A DNA stretch of 64,000 nucleotides, taken from contig NZ_JALKFS010000002.1 of assembly GCF_023051145.1 (NCBI RefSeq), positions 87,947 through 151,946 on the forward strand, in the 5' to 3' direction. Within the stretch, counting starts at the first letter, position 1. Each line of letters opens with the position of its first letter. The notes under the pieces were generated by a model. It made no database searches. It worked only from the letters and a program-made list of their open reading frames with translations, and was not told the DNA's origin. The position numbers and the translations under genes were made by a program. Shown here piece after piece: positions 46,719-54,351 of this stretch. This DNA comes from Williamsia sp. DF01-3 (GTDB lineage Bacteria; Actinomycetota; Actinomycetes; Mycobacteriales; Mycobacteriaceae).

Positions 46719-47168
46719 ATGAAGCACACGACTCACGCCGACTACGCACTGCGTGTGCTGCTCTACTTGCGAGTGGCGCCCGGTCGCCGGGGTTCGGTCG
46801 GTGACATCGCTGCTGCGCATAAGATTTCGCGTAACCATCTGGACAAGGTCGTCCAACGACTTGCCGGCGCAGGCCTGGTCGAGACAGTCCGTGGCCGAGC
46901 CGGTGGCGTGCACCTCGTCCGCGATCCGTCCGAGATCACCGTGGGCGAGATCATGCGGACCATGGAGACGGACTTCGCCGTGGTCGAGTGCCTCGGGCCG
47001 GTTCGGTACTGCCGGATTGCAGGTGTCTGTGGTGCCCGTGACGTCTTCAGTAGAGCGCTGGACGCGTATTTCGAGGTTCTCGACGCCTCGACCCTCGAAG
47101 AGATCGCCGCCAACGATCACGGCCTGCGCGGCGCGTTGAGCATGACCTTGGGTCGACCCACCAGCTGA
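46719..47168 (+). CDS. Rrf2-family regulator with NsrR-like cysteines
   Basis: A protein of 149 residues. The winged helix is ADYALRVLLYLRVAP and HKISRNHLDKVVQRLAGAGLV. Three Cys residues at 91, 98 and 104 (ECLGPVRYCRIAGVC) are spaced about as in NsrR and so probably hold an iron-sulfur cluster sensing NO or redox state. It lies between two acyl-CoA dehydrogenase genes and probably regulates them. ATG 46719 is chosen because the family begins at this Met. Confidence 0.9.
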   Translation: MKHTTHADYALRVLLYLRVAPGRRGSVGDIAAAHKISRNHLDKVVQRLAGAGLVETVRGRAGGVHLVRDPSEITVGEIMRTMETDFAVVECLGPVRYCRIAGVCGARDVFSRALDAYFEVLDASTLEEIAANDHGLRGALSMTLGRPTS

Positions 47169-47185
47169 CGGTCCGGAGGGACGAC

Positions 47186-48499
47186 ATGCCCATTGACTTC
47201 GATCTCTCGGAACAACAGAAGAAGCTCAAGTATCAGGCACGCGAGTTCGCCACAGACGTACTGCGTCCGGTCGCCGAATATGCTGACGCCCTTAGTGATC
47301 CGCAAGAGGCCTTCGCCGCGATGCGGCCGGTGTACGAGGTGGCGGCCGAACTCGGTTTCACCACCATGTTCCTGCCCCGTGAATACGGTGGCGGCGGCGC
47401 GTCGAACGTCGACTTCCTCGTCGCCATCGAAGAACTGTGCGCTGTGGACCCCGGATTTCCCACGATCCTGCTGGTGAACGGACTGGCGCTGATGCCGATC
47501 CTGTGGCTCGGTAGCGACGAACAACGCGAGAAATGGCTCGGCAGAGCCACTTCGGACACCGACGGATCATTCCTCGCCGGCTGGGTGGTCAGCGAACGCG
47601 GTGGTACCGCCAACTTCGATCACCCCAACCCGACGGCCGGGATCCAACTCCTGGCCGACCAGACCGCAACGGGCGACTACACTCTCAACGGCGAGAAGCA
47701 CTGGCCATGCAACTCAGGCGGTTGGGATCTGCACGGAGCCGACATCAACGTCTGCGTCGCACGCACCGACCGGACAAAAGGAGGCGCCGGCGGCTTGAGC
47801 GTCTTCATCGTCGAACGCGGCACTCCCGGAATTGACTACGAGGTCATCGATAAGATGGCCCACCGCACGTGTCAGAACGTCACCATGACTTTTCGCGATG
47901 TCGCTGTCCCCGAGCAGAACATCCTGGCCCGCGGCGAGGGGGACCTGCTCATCAACCGCAACTTCACCTGGTCCTCCCCGATCGCGAGCATCGCAGCGGT
48001 CGGGGTCGCCCGCAGCGCCTACGACTTCGCGTTGAAATGGGCCAAAACCTACACCGGCGGCGGCACCTCCCCGATCATCAACCACCAGGCCGTCGGAAAC
48101 CTGCTCACCGAGATCGCCGGCCGCATCGAGGCCGGCCGCTACTTCAGCTGGAAAGCCGCACACTACATGGACAAACACGCCGGCCAGGGCCACGCCCTGG
48201 GCGGGATGAACAAGACGTTCTGCGGTGACCTCATGCAGAGCGTGGTCTACGACTGCATGCGCATCGTCGGCGTCAACGCCCTCGACCAGCGATTTCCACT
48301 CGCCAAGGCGTACCGCGAAGCGGCCGTCTTCCCACTCTACGATGCCGGCAACCTCGCCATGCAACGTCGCCGCGCCTGGGGCGTAATGACGGACAAGTCC
48401 TTCACCCCAGATACGTTCGTCGACAGCGAGCCGCTCGAGTTCACACGATCGATGCAGGGATTCGGTGTCCAGACCACTCATCGTGAATCCGAAACCTGA
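47186..48499 (+). CDS. Acyl-CoA dehydrogenase family flavoprotein, second
   Basis: A protein of 437 residues, a paralogue of the one at 45273-46583 (FSWKAAHYMDKHAGQGHALGG, PLYDAGNLAMQRRRAWG). It again has YDA where a catalytic Glu is usual. ATG 47186 follows GGAGGG. It lies 17 bases after the Rrf2 gene. Adjacent pairs may form a mixed complex, as with steroid-degrading ACADs, but this is inference. Confidence 0.88.
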   Translation: MPIDFDLSEQQKKLKYQAREFATDVLRPVAEYADALSDPQEAFAAMRPVYEVAAELGFTTMFLPREYGGGGASNVDFLVAIEELCAVDPGFPTILLVNGLALMPILWLGSDEQREKWLGRATSDTDGSFLAGWVVSERGGTANFDHPNPTAGIQLLADQTATGDYTLNGEKHWPCNSGGWDLHGADINVCVARTDRTKGGAGGLSVFIVERGTPGIDYEVIDKMAHRTCQNVTMTFRDVAVPEQNILARGEGDLLINRNFTWSSPIASIAAVGVARSAYDFALKWAKTYTGGGTSPIINHQAVGNLLTEIAGRIEAGRYFSWKAAHYMDKHAGQGHALGGMNKTFCGDLMQSVVYDCMRIVGVNALDQRFPLAKAYREAAVFPLYDAGNLAMQRRRAWGVMTDKSFTPDTFVDSEPLEFTRSMQGFGVQTTHRESET

Positions 48500-48507
48500 C
48501 AAGGACT

Positions 48508-48580
48508 TGACGCATTGCAGCACAACAAATCACGCCGATCACAATGATTATGTCAAGTAAACTTGACACGGCGCTGGCCA
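48508..48580. repeat. Palindromic intergenic repeat, copy R3
   Basis: AATCACGCCGATCACAATGA followed by TTA and TGTCAAGTAAACTTGACA at 48551-48568, then GGCGCTGG. It combines the R7-type left part with the R1-type palindrome, right after the second acyl-CoA dehydrogenase. Confidence 0.65.
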
Positions 48581-48640
48581 GGCGGACGTTCGTGAACTGG
48601 TGCTGATGGGTCACCCGTGCACTACCTCCCACTGGGCTAG

Positions 48641-48715
48641 AAGTAAACTTGACAACGTGCTGGTGAGGCTGGTTGTCGGCCAGCTGTGGTGTCATGGGTC
48701 TGTGGTGCTGAACCG
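48641..48715. repeat. Palindromic intergenic repeat, copy R4 (partial)
   Basis: AAGTAAACTTGACAACGTGC, then a downstream block GTGGTGTCATGGGTCTGTGG that matches the stretch downstream of R1 (38258-38280). The left arm of the palindrome is incomplete. Confidence 0.5.
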
Positions 48716-48717
48716 CC

Positions 48718-48957
48718 ATGAAACCGTACGTGGCCTTCACCTCGATCTCCCGGGCAGCAGCCGCAACCGGCATGGCAGCTGGCCCAGCCGCACCCGTCGC
48801 GGTCAAACTGATCGACCCCATCCCGACAGTCGACCTCTACCTCGTGTGGTGCTCCACGACCACGAACCCGGCTGTCAACGCCTTCATCGACTGCATGGAC
48901 GACACCACTACGTACAACCGGCCAGCAAAATCGCCACTCGCTCCATCGACGACCTAG
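48718..48957 (+). pseudogene. Possible C-terminal remnant of a LysR-type regulator
   Basis: A frame of 79 codons whose middle (LIDPIPTVDLYLVWCSTTTN, then PAVNAFIDCMDD) resembles the end of a LysR effector domain. No DNA-binding part is present. It is enclosed by repeats R4 and R5. Confidence 0.4.
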
Positions 48958-49009
48958 TTCTCGCGGGATATGGGACGAGCGCCTATGCAGATCCCCGGGC
49001 TGACCCAGG

Positions 49010-49135
49010 GATCTCGACAGCAAAGTGAGTGCGCAGTGCGATTACGTCGCCAGCCCGCGAAACCTATTGATATGCAATATATTTCGTGTGCCGATAAGAT
49101 ACCTTATGTCAAGTAATCTTGACAACGTGCTGGTG
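49010..49135. repeat. Palindromic intergenic repeat, copy R5
   Basis: Full-length partner of R1. Shared blocks precede TGTCAAGT, two bases, TCTTGACA at 49107-49124 (one mismatch). It is followed by ACGTGCTGGTG, as in R4. The rest of 48958-49516 shows no convincing gene. Confidence 0.65.
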
Positions 49136-49516
49136 TGAGCGCCTCGTGCCTTCTGCGAGCGTGTCCGCTGACCATCGCTTGCGAGCGCTAGAGCGCGGAT
49201 GGCTGCTCGTCCGCGAGGCGAGCCGCGGCTCTCCCGTTTTCATTCATCGACGACTGACTCGATCATTTGTGACAAGGCGGCGTGAAGAAGCCGCCGATGC
49301 GGTCGACCTCGCCGGCGAGATTGATCTGGGAAAGCCCATGGCGTCAGCGCCTCGCCGCCTGCGACCTGGAGGCCGCCGGTAACAATGAGTGACCCTGCGC
49401 CAGACGGAAGGTCGACAACTCGTGGAGAGACGACACTTCGTCGGATGTCGGTGTGGGTTGTCTCTCGGTACTAGTCAACTAGTAACGCGCCGCAGGTCGT
49501 GTTATAGCGTCCTGGC

Positions 49517-50707
49517 ATGGCCAAGTACCCAAGAGTTCGAGAGCAGCACATTGCCGTCTTCGGCGAGAGCGGGTCGGGCAAGACTGTTCTGGTTTCGTCG
49601 TTCTTCGGCCCGACCCAGGAGGGGTCGTACAAGAACGATCTCTGGGATCTCGTAGCTGATGACACCGGCCAGGGGGTGCGGCTCTACCAGAATTACCTCG
49701 GCATGCGGGACCGATCGACTGCGCCGATGCAAACCCGTTTCAAGGCCACGACCTACTATTTCTCGGTCAAACTTAAAGGGGGAGACAACGACGCAGCCAA
49801 GAAGAGGCCCTTCGATGTCCTCCGGCTCGCGTGGCACGACTATCCGGGCGAATGGTTCGAAGCTGAGCCCAGTAGCTCGGAAGAACACAACCGGCGAACC
49901 GACAACTTCCGTTCTCTGCTTCGGTCCGACGTCGCACTTTTGCTGGTAGACGGGCAGAAGCTGCTTGATTACCGCGGCGAAGAAGAGCGGTATCTTGCGT
50001 CTCTGATGGCGAACTTCCGTCAAGGGCTTCTGCGACTCAAGGACGACCTGTTGAAGGACGGGCCCATCATCGAGTTCCCCCGGGTGTGGATCTTAGCCTT
50101 GTCGAAAGCTGATCTGTTTCCAGACTGGGACGTCGACACATTTCGTGATCTGGTCATCCTCAAGGCAGCAGAGGACGTCGAACGCCTTCGATCGACCGTT
50201 GCCGGATTCATCGAGACTCCTGCTGCTCTGTCTATCGGGGAAGACTTCATGCTGCTCTCATCTGCCAAGTTCGAACTCAAGTCCAACGGTCCGCAGACGC
50301 TCGACATCGACCTCACGCAACGCGTTGGTCTCGATCTCGTCCTTCCGGTGGCGTCTCTTCTCCCGCTGGAACGCCGGGTGCAGTGGCACGAGAGGTTTGA
50401 CATCCCCCGCAAGGTGCTCGACTCGCTCGCCGACGGTGCCGAGTTGCTGGCAGCTGGCCTAGCCGGAGGGAAATTCGCACCGGTCGATAAGTTTCTGGCC
50501 AGGATGGCAAAGGTAGACAGGGGAGGCAAGGTCGCCGCCATGGCGGTGCCAATCCTGGCAAAAGCAGTCCAGTTGGCAGGGCCGGAACTTAAGAAGATGA
50601 ACGAGCAGGCCCGAGCGCAGCACGACTACCTGAGAGCGACACTGACGCAGTTCAAGCGGGACCTCGAGCAGGGAGTCATCGACAAAGTGATCAGGAACCC
50701 AAAGTGA
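49517..50707 (+). CDS. TRAFAC-type GTPase of a predicted conflict system
   Basis: A protein of 396 residues. The P-loop is FGESGSGKTVLVSSF near 15-29. A G3-like motif is HDYPGEWF near 107, and a G4-like motif is LSKADLF near 196, so GTP is the likely substrate. The C-terminal 130 residues are helical. This resembles the DO-GTPase2-type proteins predicted for NTP-dependent biological conflict systems, though a second GTPase is missing. It overlaps the next gene by four bases and faces the Mcr operon tail to tail. Confidence 0.75.
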   Translation: MAKYPRVREQHIAVFGESGSGKTVLVSSFFGPTQEGSYKNDLWDLVADDTGQGVRLYQNYLGMRDRSTAPMQTRFKATTYYFSVKLKGGDNDAAKKRPFDVLRLAWHDYPGEWFEAEPSSSEEHNRRTDNFRSLLRSDVALLLVDGQKLLDYRGEEERYLASLMANFRQGLLRLKDDLLKDGPIIEFPRVWILALSKADLFPDWDVDTFRDLVILKAAEDVERLRSTVAGFIETPAALSIGEDFMLLSSAKFELKSNGPQTLDIDLTQRVGLDLVLPVASLLPLERRVQWHERFDIPRKVLDSLADGAELLAAGLAGGKFAPVDKFLARMAKVDRGGKVAAMAVPILAKAVQLAGPELKKMNEQARAQHDYLRATLTQFKRDLEQGVIDKVIRNPK

Positions 50708-51060
50708 ATGCCACGTACCCCGATAGCGTGATTTGGGCCACTCGTGGTCGCACCTGGGGCTTTCGGTTTCTTCTGGATGCCGGACTCAGCGATCCGCTCG
50801 CGGACTACGAACGCGCTTTCGGAGATCTTCGAGACGCGCCGACCGCGTGGCGCCGCCAAAACGGCCAAGTCGCGCTGCGCTTTCCAGATCCGCTTGGGCG
50901 TCAAGACTCAGCAGGCCGTGTGATCCCCCACGAGTTCGTCCTTCTCGGCCACCTCGCTGCCACCGTAGACTCCGTCGAGGACGGTCTGAATAGGGTGTGG
51001 CCGTTGGTGTCTGAGATGTACGCGCGCGTCTGGGAGACCCCCAACCCATCGAATGGCTGA
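50704..51060 (+). CDS. Small partner protein of the GTPase, unknown
   Basis: A soluble protein of 118 residues (VIWATRGRTWGFRFLLDAGL, then DYERAFGDLRDAP and PHEFVLLGHLAATVDSVEDG). Its GTG start overlaps the GTPase stop, so the two are coupled and probably interact. No family recognised with certainty. Confidence 0.7.
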   Translation: MNATYPDSVIWATRGRTWGFRFLLDAGLSDPLADYERAFGDLRDAPTAWRRQNGQVALRFPDPLGRQDSAGRVIPHEFVLLGHLAATVDSVEDGLNRVWPLVSEMYARVWETPNPSNG

Positions 51061-51414
51061 CAGCTCCTTGTCGCCCGGGTTTGCCTCGAGTGGCTTGTGG
51101 GGAAGGCTGGCCTGGTGACGTTCTGGGACTGTGGCGGTTGACCACGGGCCAGGCGAGAGGCATCAGATCGCCGTGGACAGCCGCCTCGCCAGTAACCGCG
51201 GCGACCGTGACACGAATGCAACTGGTCTCGATCGTTTCGACCACCGGCCCATGATGAACATCGACAACCCCGGCTCCAGTTGGCAGTACACGAACCTTCA
51301 CCCATCGCGGGCACCGAATGGTTCTACGAACTCGCTCAGCCCCAACTACCTACCGGCCGCATGAGCGCGAGGCCGGCCAGTTGCGTCCTGCTGATGCGGG
51401 CCAGACCTCCTGTC
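51061..51414. other. Intergenic region between convergent operons
   Basis: About 350 bases between the GTPase pair and mcrC, which converge here. No gene, clear terminator or repeat was recognised. Confidence 0.4.
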
Positions 51415-52701
51415 TCAGCTGCGCGGATTGCCTGTGCGCGATCCTAACGCTAGGCGAGCACCCGTGATGAGCGTGTCAAACCCGCCTCTCTGGGAGAGCC
51501 CCTGCATTTGGACCTCAAAGCCTTCGACAGTGAGGTCATCGACCTCGACCTCGTCGAAACGCTGCCACTCCCCTAGTGGCAAATGGTCAGGAGAGTGCAA
51601 CGCCGGGTACAAGAGACACATCTTCTTCGCCTTGGTGGCGCGCAAAAACGCCAATGACTCGTAGAGATCGCCCGAACTTATCCGAAGCGAGCGATCGTGC
51701 CGAGACTTATATTTGGCGTCGAGCAGGAAGGACACCGTGTTACCGGACATCGGCGAAATATCGGGCTTCACGTACACCGGATCCGTTCCGCGGTGGCCGA
51801 GCACCCATCGCTTCTGGCCAAATACTTGGTGATCTGGCATCGCTCGGCGCACTAGCTCCTCGCATAGAGCCTCCCAGGCCGACCAAGTTGACAGAACGAA
51901 GCCCGGACCAGTGAACACACCTTCGTCGAGGTTAATTCCGAGGCCCTCGATAATCAGTTTCGCTAAGTCGTAGGGTTGCTGCCAATTCTGATGGCGCTGA
52001 GGCAACGGCGCGAATGCGGCTGGTGGCTTGGACTGTGGACCGATCTTCCGTCCTAGATGCTGCAATTGAGCCTGCGTGTCGCCATCCGCAACCTCAGAGG
52101 TCAACATCTCTACCCCAGTAGCCAGCGTGGCGTTGAAGGGGTTCTGCCGGGTCAGCTCCAGGCGAGTCACTCCGAAACCGTCGGCGTCCGGGAGGAAAAT
52201 GCTCTGCCAGTCCACTTCCCCGTCGATCGCGAACTCCGTCCTCCGAACACGACGGTAACCGCGGATCGGCCGGCGCTCGTTTTCGGCACACCACTTCAGG
52301 AGCGAGCGAGCGATGAGTGTCCCGAGATCGCCGCGCTCTTGGGTTCCCGCAGAGATCTCGTCGTGGAGGAGCAAGTGGCCGGTCTTGACCAAGACGGCCA
52401 GCAGGAAGAAGTCTGCGCGCCAAGAGCTGGTTGATGGATCGAGAAACTTGGGCACGACCTCCAGTTCCACACGCGAGTTGAGCCGCAGCAGGCCAGCCAC
52501 GCCGTCTGCTTTCCATGCGCCGGCGTTTGACACCGTGATGGGATCATCGTCGTATCCGAGGAGGTAGCGGATGCGGTCGTTGAGCTCTTGGAGCTGCACA
52601 AGTACGTCTCCATCGGAGATCTCGCTGTGCATCGCGATCTCCTGGGTCGTTCCAGGTCTCTCCCCAAGCTCTTGTAAAACCAGCCGCTTGACTGCGGTCA
52701 T
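51415..52701 (-). CDS. mcrC: McrC-like restriction endonuclease subunit
   Basis: A protein of 428 residues with the McrC architecture: an N-terminal domain and a C-terminal PD-(D/E)xK nuclease. The core is YVKPDISPMSGNTVSFLLDAKYKS, with the Asp of KPD and the DAK pair. It cuts DNA when bound to the McrB motor. ATG 52701 overlaps the mcrB stop. It is the last gene of a five-gene overlapping operon. Confidence 0.87.
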   Translation of the reverse strand: MTAVKRLVLQELGERPGTTQEIAMHSEISDGDVLVQLQELNDRIRYLLGYDDDPITVSNAGAWKADGVAGLLRLNSRVELEVVPKFLDPSTSSWRADFFLLAVLVKTGHLLLHDEISAGTQERGDLGTLIARSLLKWCAENERRPIRGYRRVRRTEFAIDGEVDWQSIFLPDADGFGVTRLELTRQNPFNATLATGVEMLTSEVADGDTQAQLQHLGRKIGPQSKPPAAFAPLPQRHQNWQQPYDLAKLIIEGLGINLDEGVFTGPGFVLSTWSAWEALCEELVRRAMPDHQVFGQKRWVLGHRGTDPVYVKPDISPMSGNTVSFLLDAKYKSRHDRSLRISSGDLYESLAFLRATKAKKMCLLYPALHSPDHLPLGEWQRFDEVEVDDLTVEGFEVQMQGLSQRGGFDTLITGARLALGSRTGNPRS

Positions 52702-53807
52702 TCGGTGCCGATGAGTCTTAAGAGCCTGTAGAGTTCCGCCGAGTCTGGCCGGAGGGGCCCTGTGATGCGCCGAACTGTCTGACCCGCGAACGTGGATTCA
52801 CGCAACGAGTAGGGACTCTTAGTGTTTTCGGCGCGGAGCACGTCGGAGATTGCGCGAGTGTTGCCATAGAACACCTCGTCGACGTGACCGCGGAGAGTGG
52901 CCCATGCGGTGGCTACGTACTCCTGAGCCGCCCCGATGTTCACCAAATCGGCGGGCGCGTGCATGAGCGCCCCGTGTCCGAGTTGGTACGCTTGCCCGCG
53001 TCCGAGCAGGATCTGCTCGTTGATTCTTTGGAATGACTGTGCAAGGGCTTCGTAGTAGTCCGTCGCCCGGCTCGGTATGTCGGTCAACGGGACTGCGGCA
53101 CCGAGCCCGAAGTGAGCGCGGAGCACGGACTCGTCGGGCTCAAGCCTGTGGATGTGGAAGCGGCGAAGGAACGCGACGTCGAGTGGTTCCACACTAGTGT
53201 CAGCCTCATTCATGGCGGCGAGGATGTAAAGGTCGTTAGGAAGTGCGAACGATTCGTGGCTACCGGTGTCGCCGAGGATTTCAAAGAACTGTGTCGTACT
53301 GGTGGGCTTTCGATCGGTTGGAAGCCTCTTATCCGCCTCCAACCCGACCAGAGCGCTGCCGAAGGCAGCAACGGCAGGGCCACGGTTAATCTCATCGACC
53401 AGAACTAGTGTTGCATTGCCGTCGTGGCCCGCCTTCAGCGCGGCCCTGTGGAGCGTTCCGCTCGTCACCTCGAAGGCGCCAGCCTGTCCGATTTTCGGCA
53501 CAAGTCCCCGCATAAAGTCGCGGTATTTAGTGTTTTGGTCGAAGACTGTCTGGAACACTTCGCGGCTGACGTCTTGGCTCGGACTCGGGAACCAGTCAGG
53601 GATAGGACCGGATGAAGCTGGGATCGGAATACGTCCGGTCGGGGCACTGCCTGTTTGGCCTTGGTCCCACTTGAACAGCTCGCGAACCTCGTTGAGCAGG
53701 CGAGACTTCCCGGTCCCCGGAGGGCCTGCGATAATGACATTCTTGCGCACCGCTAGGGCCTTGAGAACGGCCCGGGCTTCCGGGCTGATGTTCGACTCAA
53801 TCGGCAT
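52698..53807 (-). CDS. mcrB: McrB-like AAA+ GTPase motor of a restriction system
   Basis: A protein of 369 residues. Walker A is AGPPGTGKS near 27-35. Walker B is LVLVDEINRG, the sensor is AAMNEADTS (the McrB-type MNxxD motif), and an Arg finger occurs in FLRRFHIH. The N-terminal DNA-reading domain of classical McrB is absent. Recognition may therefore be by the 184-residue protein encoded just upstream. ATG 53807 has AAAGGAAG before it; the longer upstream frame overlaps the previous gene and is not used. Confidence 0.88.
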   Translation of the reverse strand: MPIESNISPEARAVLKALAVRKNVIIAGPPGTGKSRLLNEVRELFKWDQGQTGSAPTGRIPIPASSGPIPDWFPSPSQDVSREVFQTVFDQNTKYRDFMRGLVPKIGQAGAFEVTSGTLHRAALKAGHDGNATLVLVDEINRGPAVAAFGSALVGLEADKRLPTDRKPTSTTQFFEILGDTGSHESFALPNDLYILAAMNEADTSVEPLDVAFLRRFHIHRLEPDESVLRAHFGLGAAVPLTDIPSRATDYYEALAQSFQRINEQILLGRGQAYQLGHGALMHAPADLVNIGAAQEYVATAWATLRGHVDEVFYGNTRAISDVLRAENTKSPYSLRESTFAGQTVRRITGPLRPDSAELYRLLRLIGTE

Positions 53808-54351
53808 GGCAGTAGCCGCTTCCTTTAACAAAATCGTAATAGCCCTGGACCGTACGGTTCCCGTCCCGGGCAGCGGCAGAGGCCATACATGCGACGATCT
53901 GGCTACTGACCTCAATTGCCCACTCGCCCAGTGCGCTTTCGTATGCGTAGTCGCATCTGACCGTACCGTCGTCGAATTTGCTGAACACCACAAAGACGCG
54001 GCCCTGATCCGTTTTAGGGAGCTGGCCGCCAAGTGCGGGGCTTGCGTGGATCCTGGAGATGCGGTCTTCAGTTGGACGAGAGGACGTTGGCGGCCAGTAC
54101 TCGAGCTCAGTCGTCTGGGCGACTTCGTTCTTATCCAGATACGTCACACGCGCAACGCGGATCTGCTTACCTCCTCGTCCCACCCCGTCCTCGGTGAAAA
54201 TACGATGCATGATCGAGCGGAACGTTTTCCACGGGAGACGCAGGTCGCGGGCGCCGCCGCCTGTCTTCGAATCGTTGGACTCAGCGACGAGCTTGCGGAG
54301 GTCGCCGGCGACGACCTCCTTGTAGACAAACAGAACTGGGCGAACACTCAT
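53797..54351 (-). CDS. Unknown protein of a Mcr-methylase operon
   Basis: A soluble protein of 184 residues (KEVVAGDLRKLVAESNDS, RLPWKTFRSIMHRIF, GRVFVVFSKFDDGTVRCDYA). It overlaps the methylase upstream by four bases and mcrB downstream by 11. I recognise no family. Because the McrB here lacks a DNA-binding domain, a role in target recognition or regulation is a reasonable guess, not more. Confidence 0.75.
   Translation of the reverse strand: MSVRPVLFVYKEVVAGDLRKLVAESNDSKTGGGARDLRLPWKTFRSIMHRIFTEDGVGRGGKQIRVARVTYLDKNEVAQTTELEYWPPTSSRPTEDRISRIHASPALGGQLPKTDQGRVFVVFSKFDDGTVRCDYAYESALGEWAIEVSSQIVACMASAAARDGNRTVQGYYDFVKGSGYCHAD

Noticed and set aside
37603..49135. Reading the palindromic repeats as ends of an insertion sequence
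   Set aside because: No transposase lies between any pair, and the palindromes are internally symmetric rather than terminal inverted repeats with target duplications.
49119..49382. An 87-codon frame after repeat R5
   Set aside because: No ribosome binding site or domain; its start lies in the repeat and its composition looks like random high-GC sequence.
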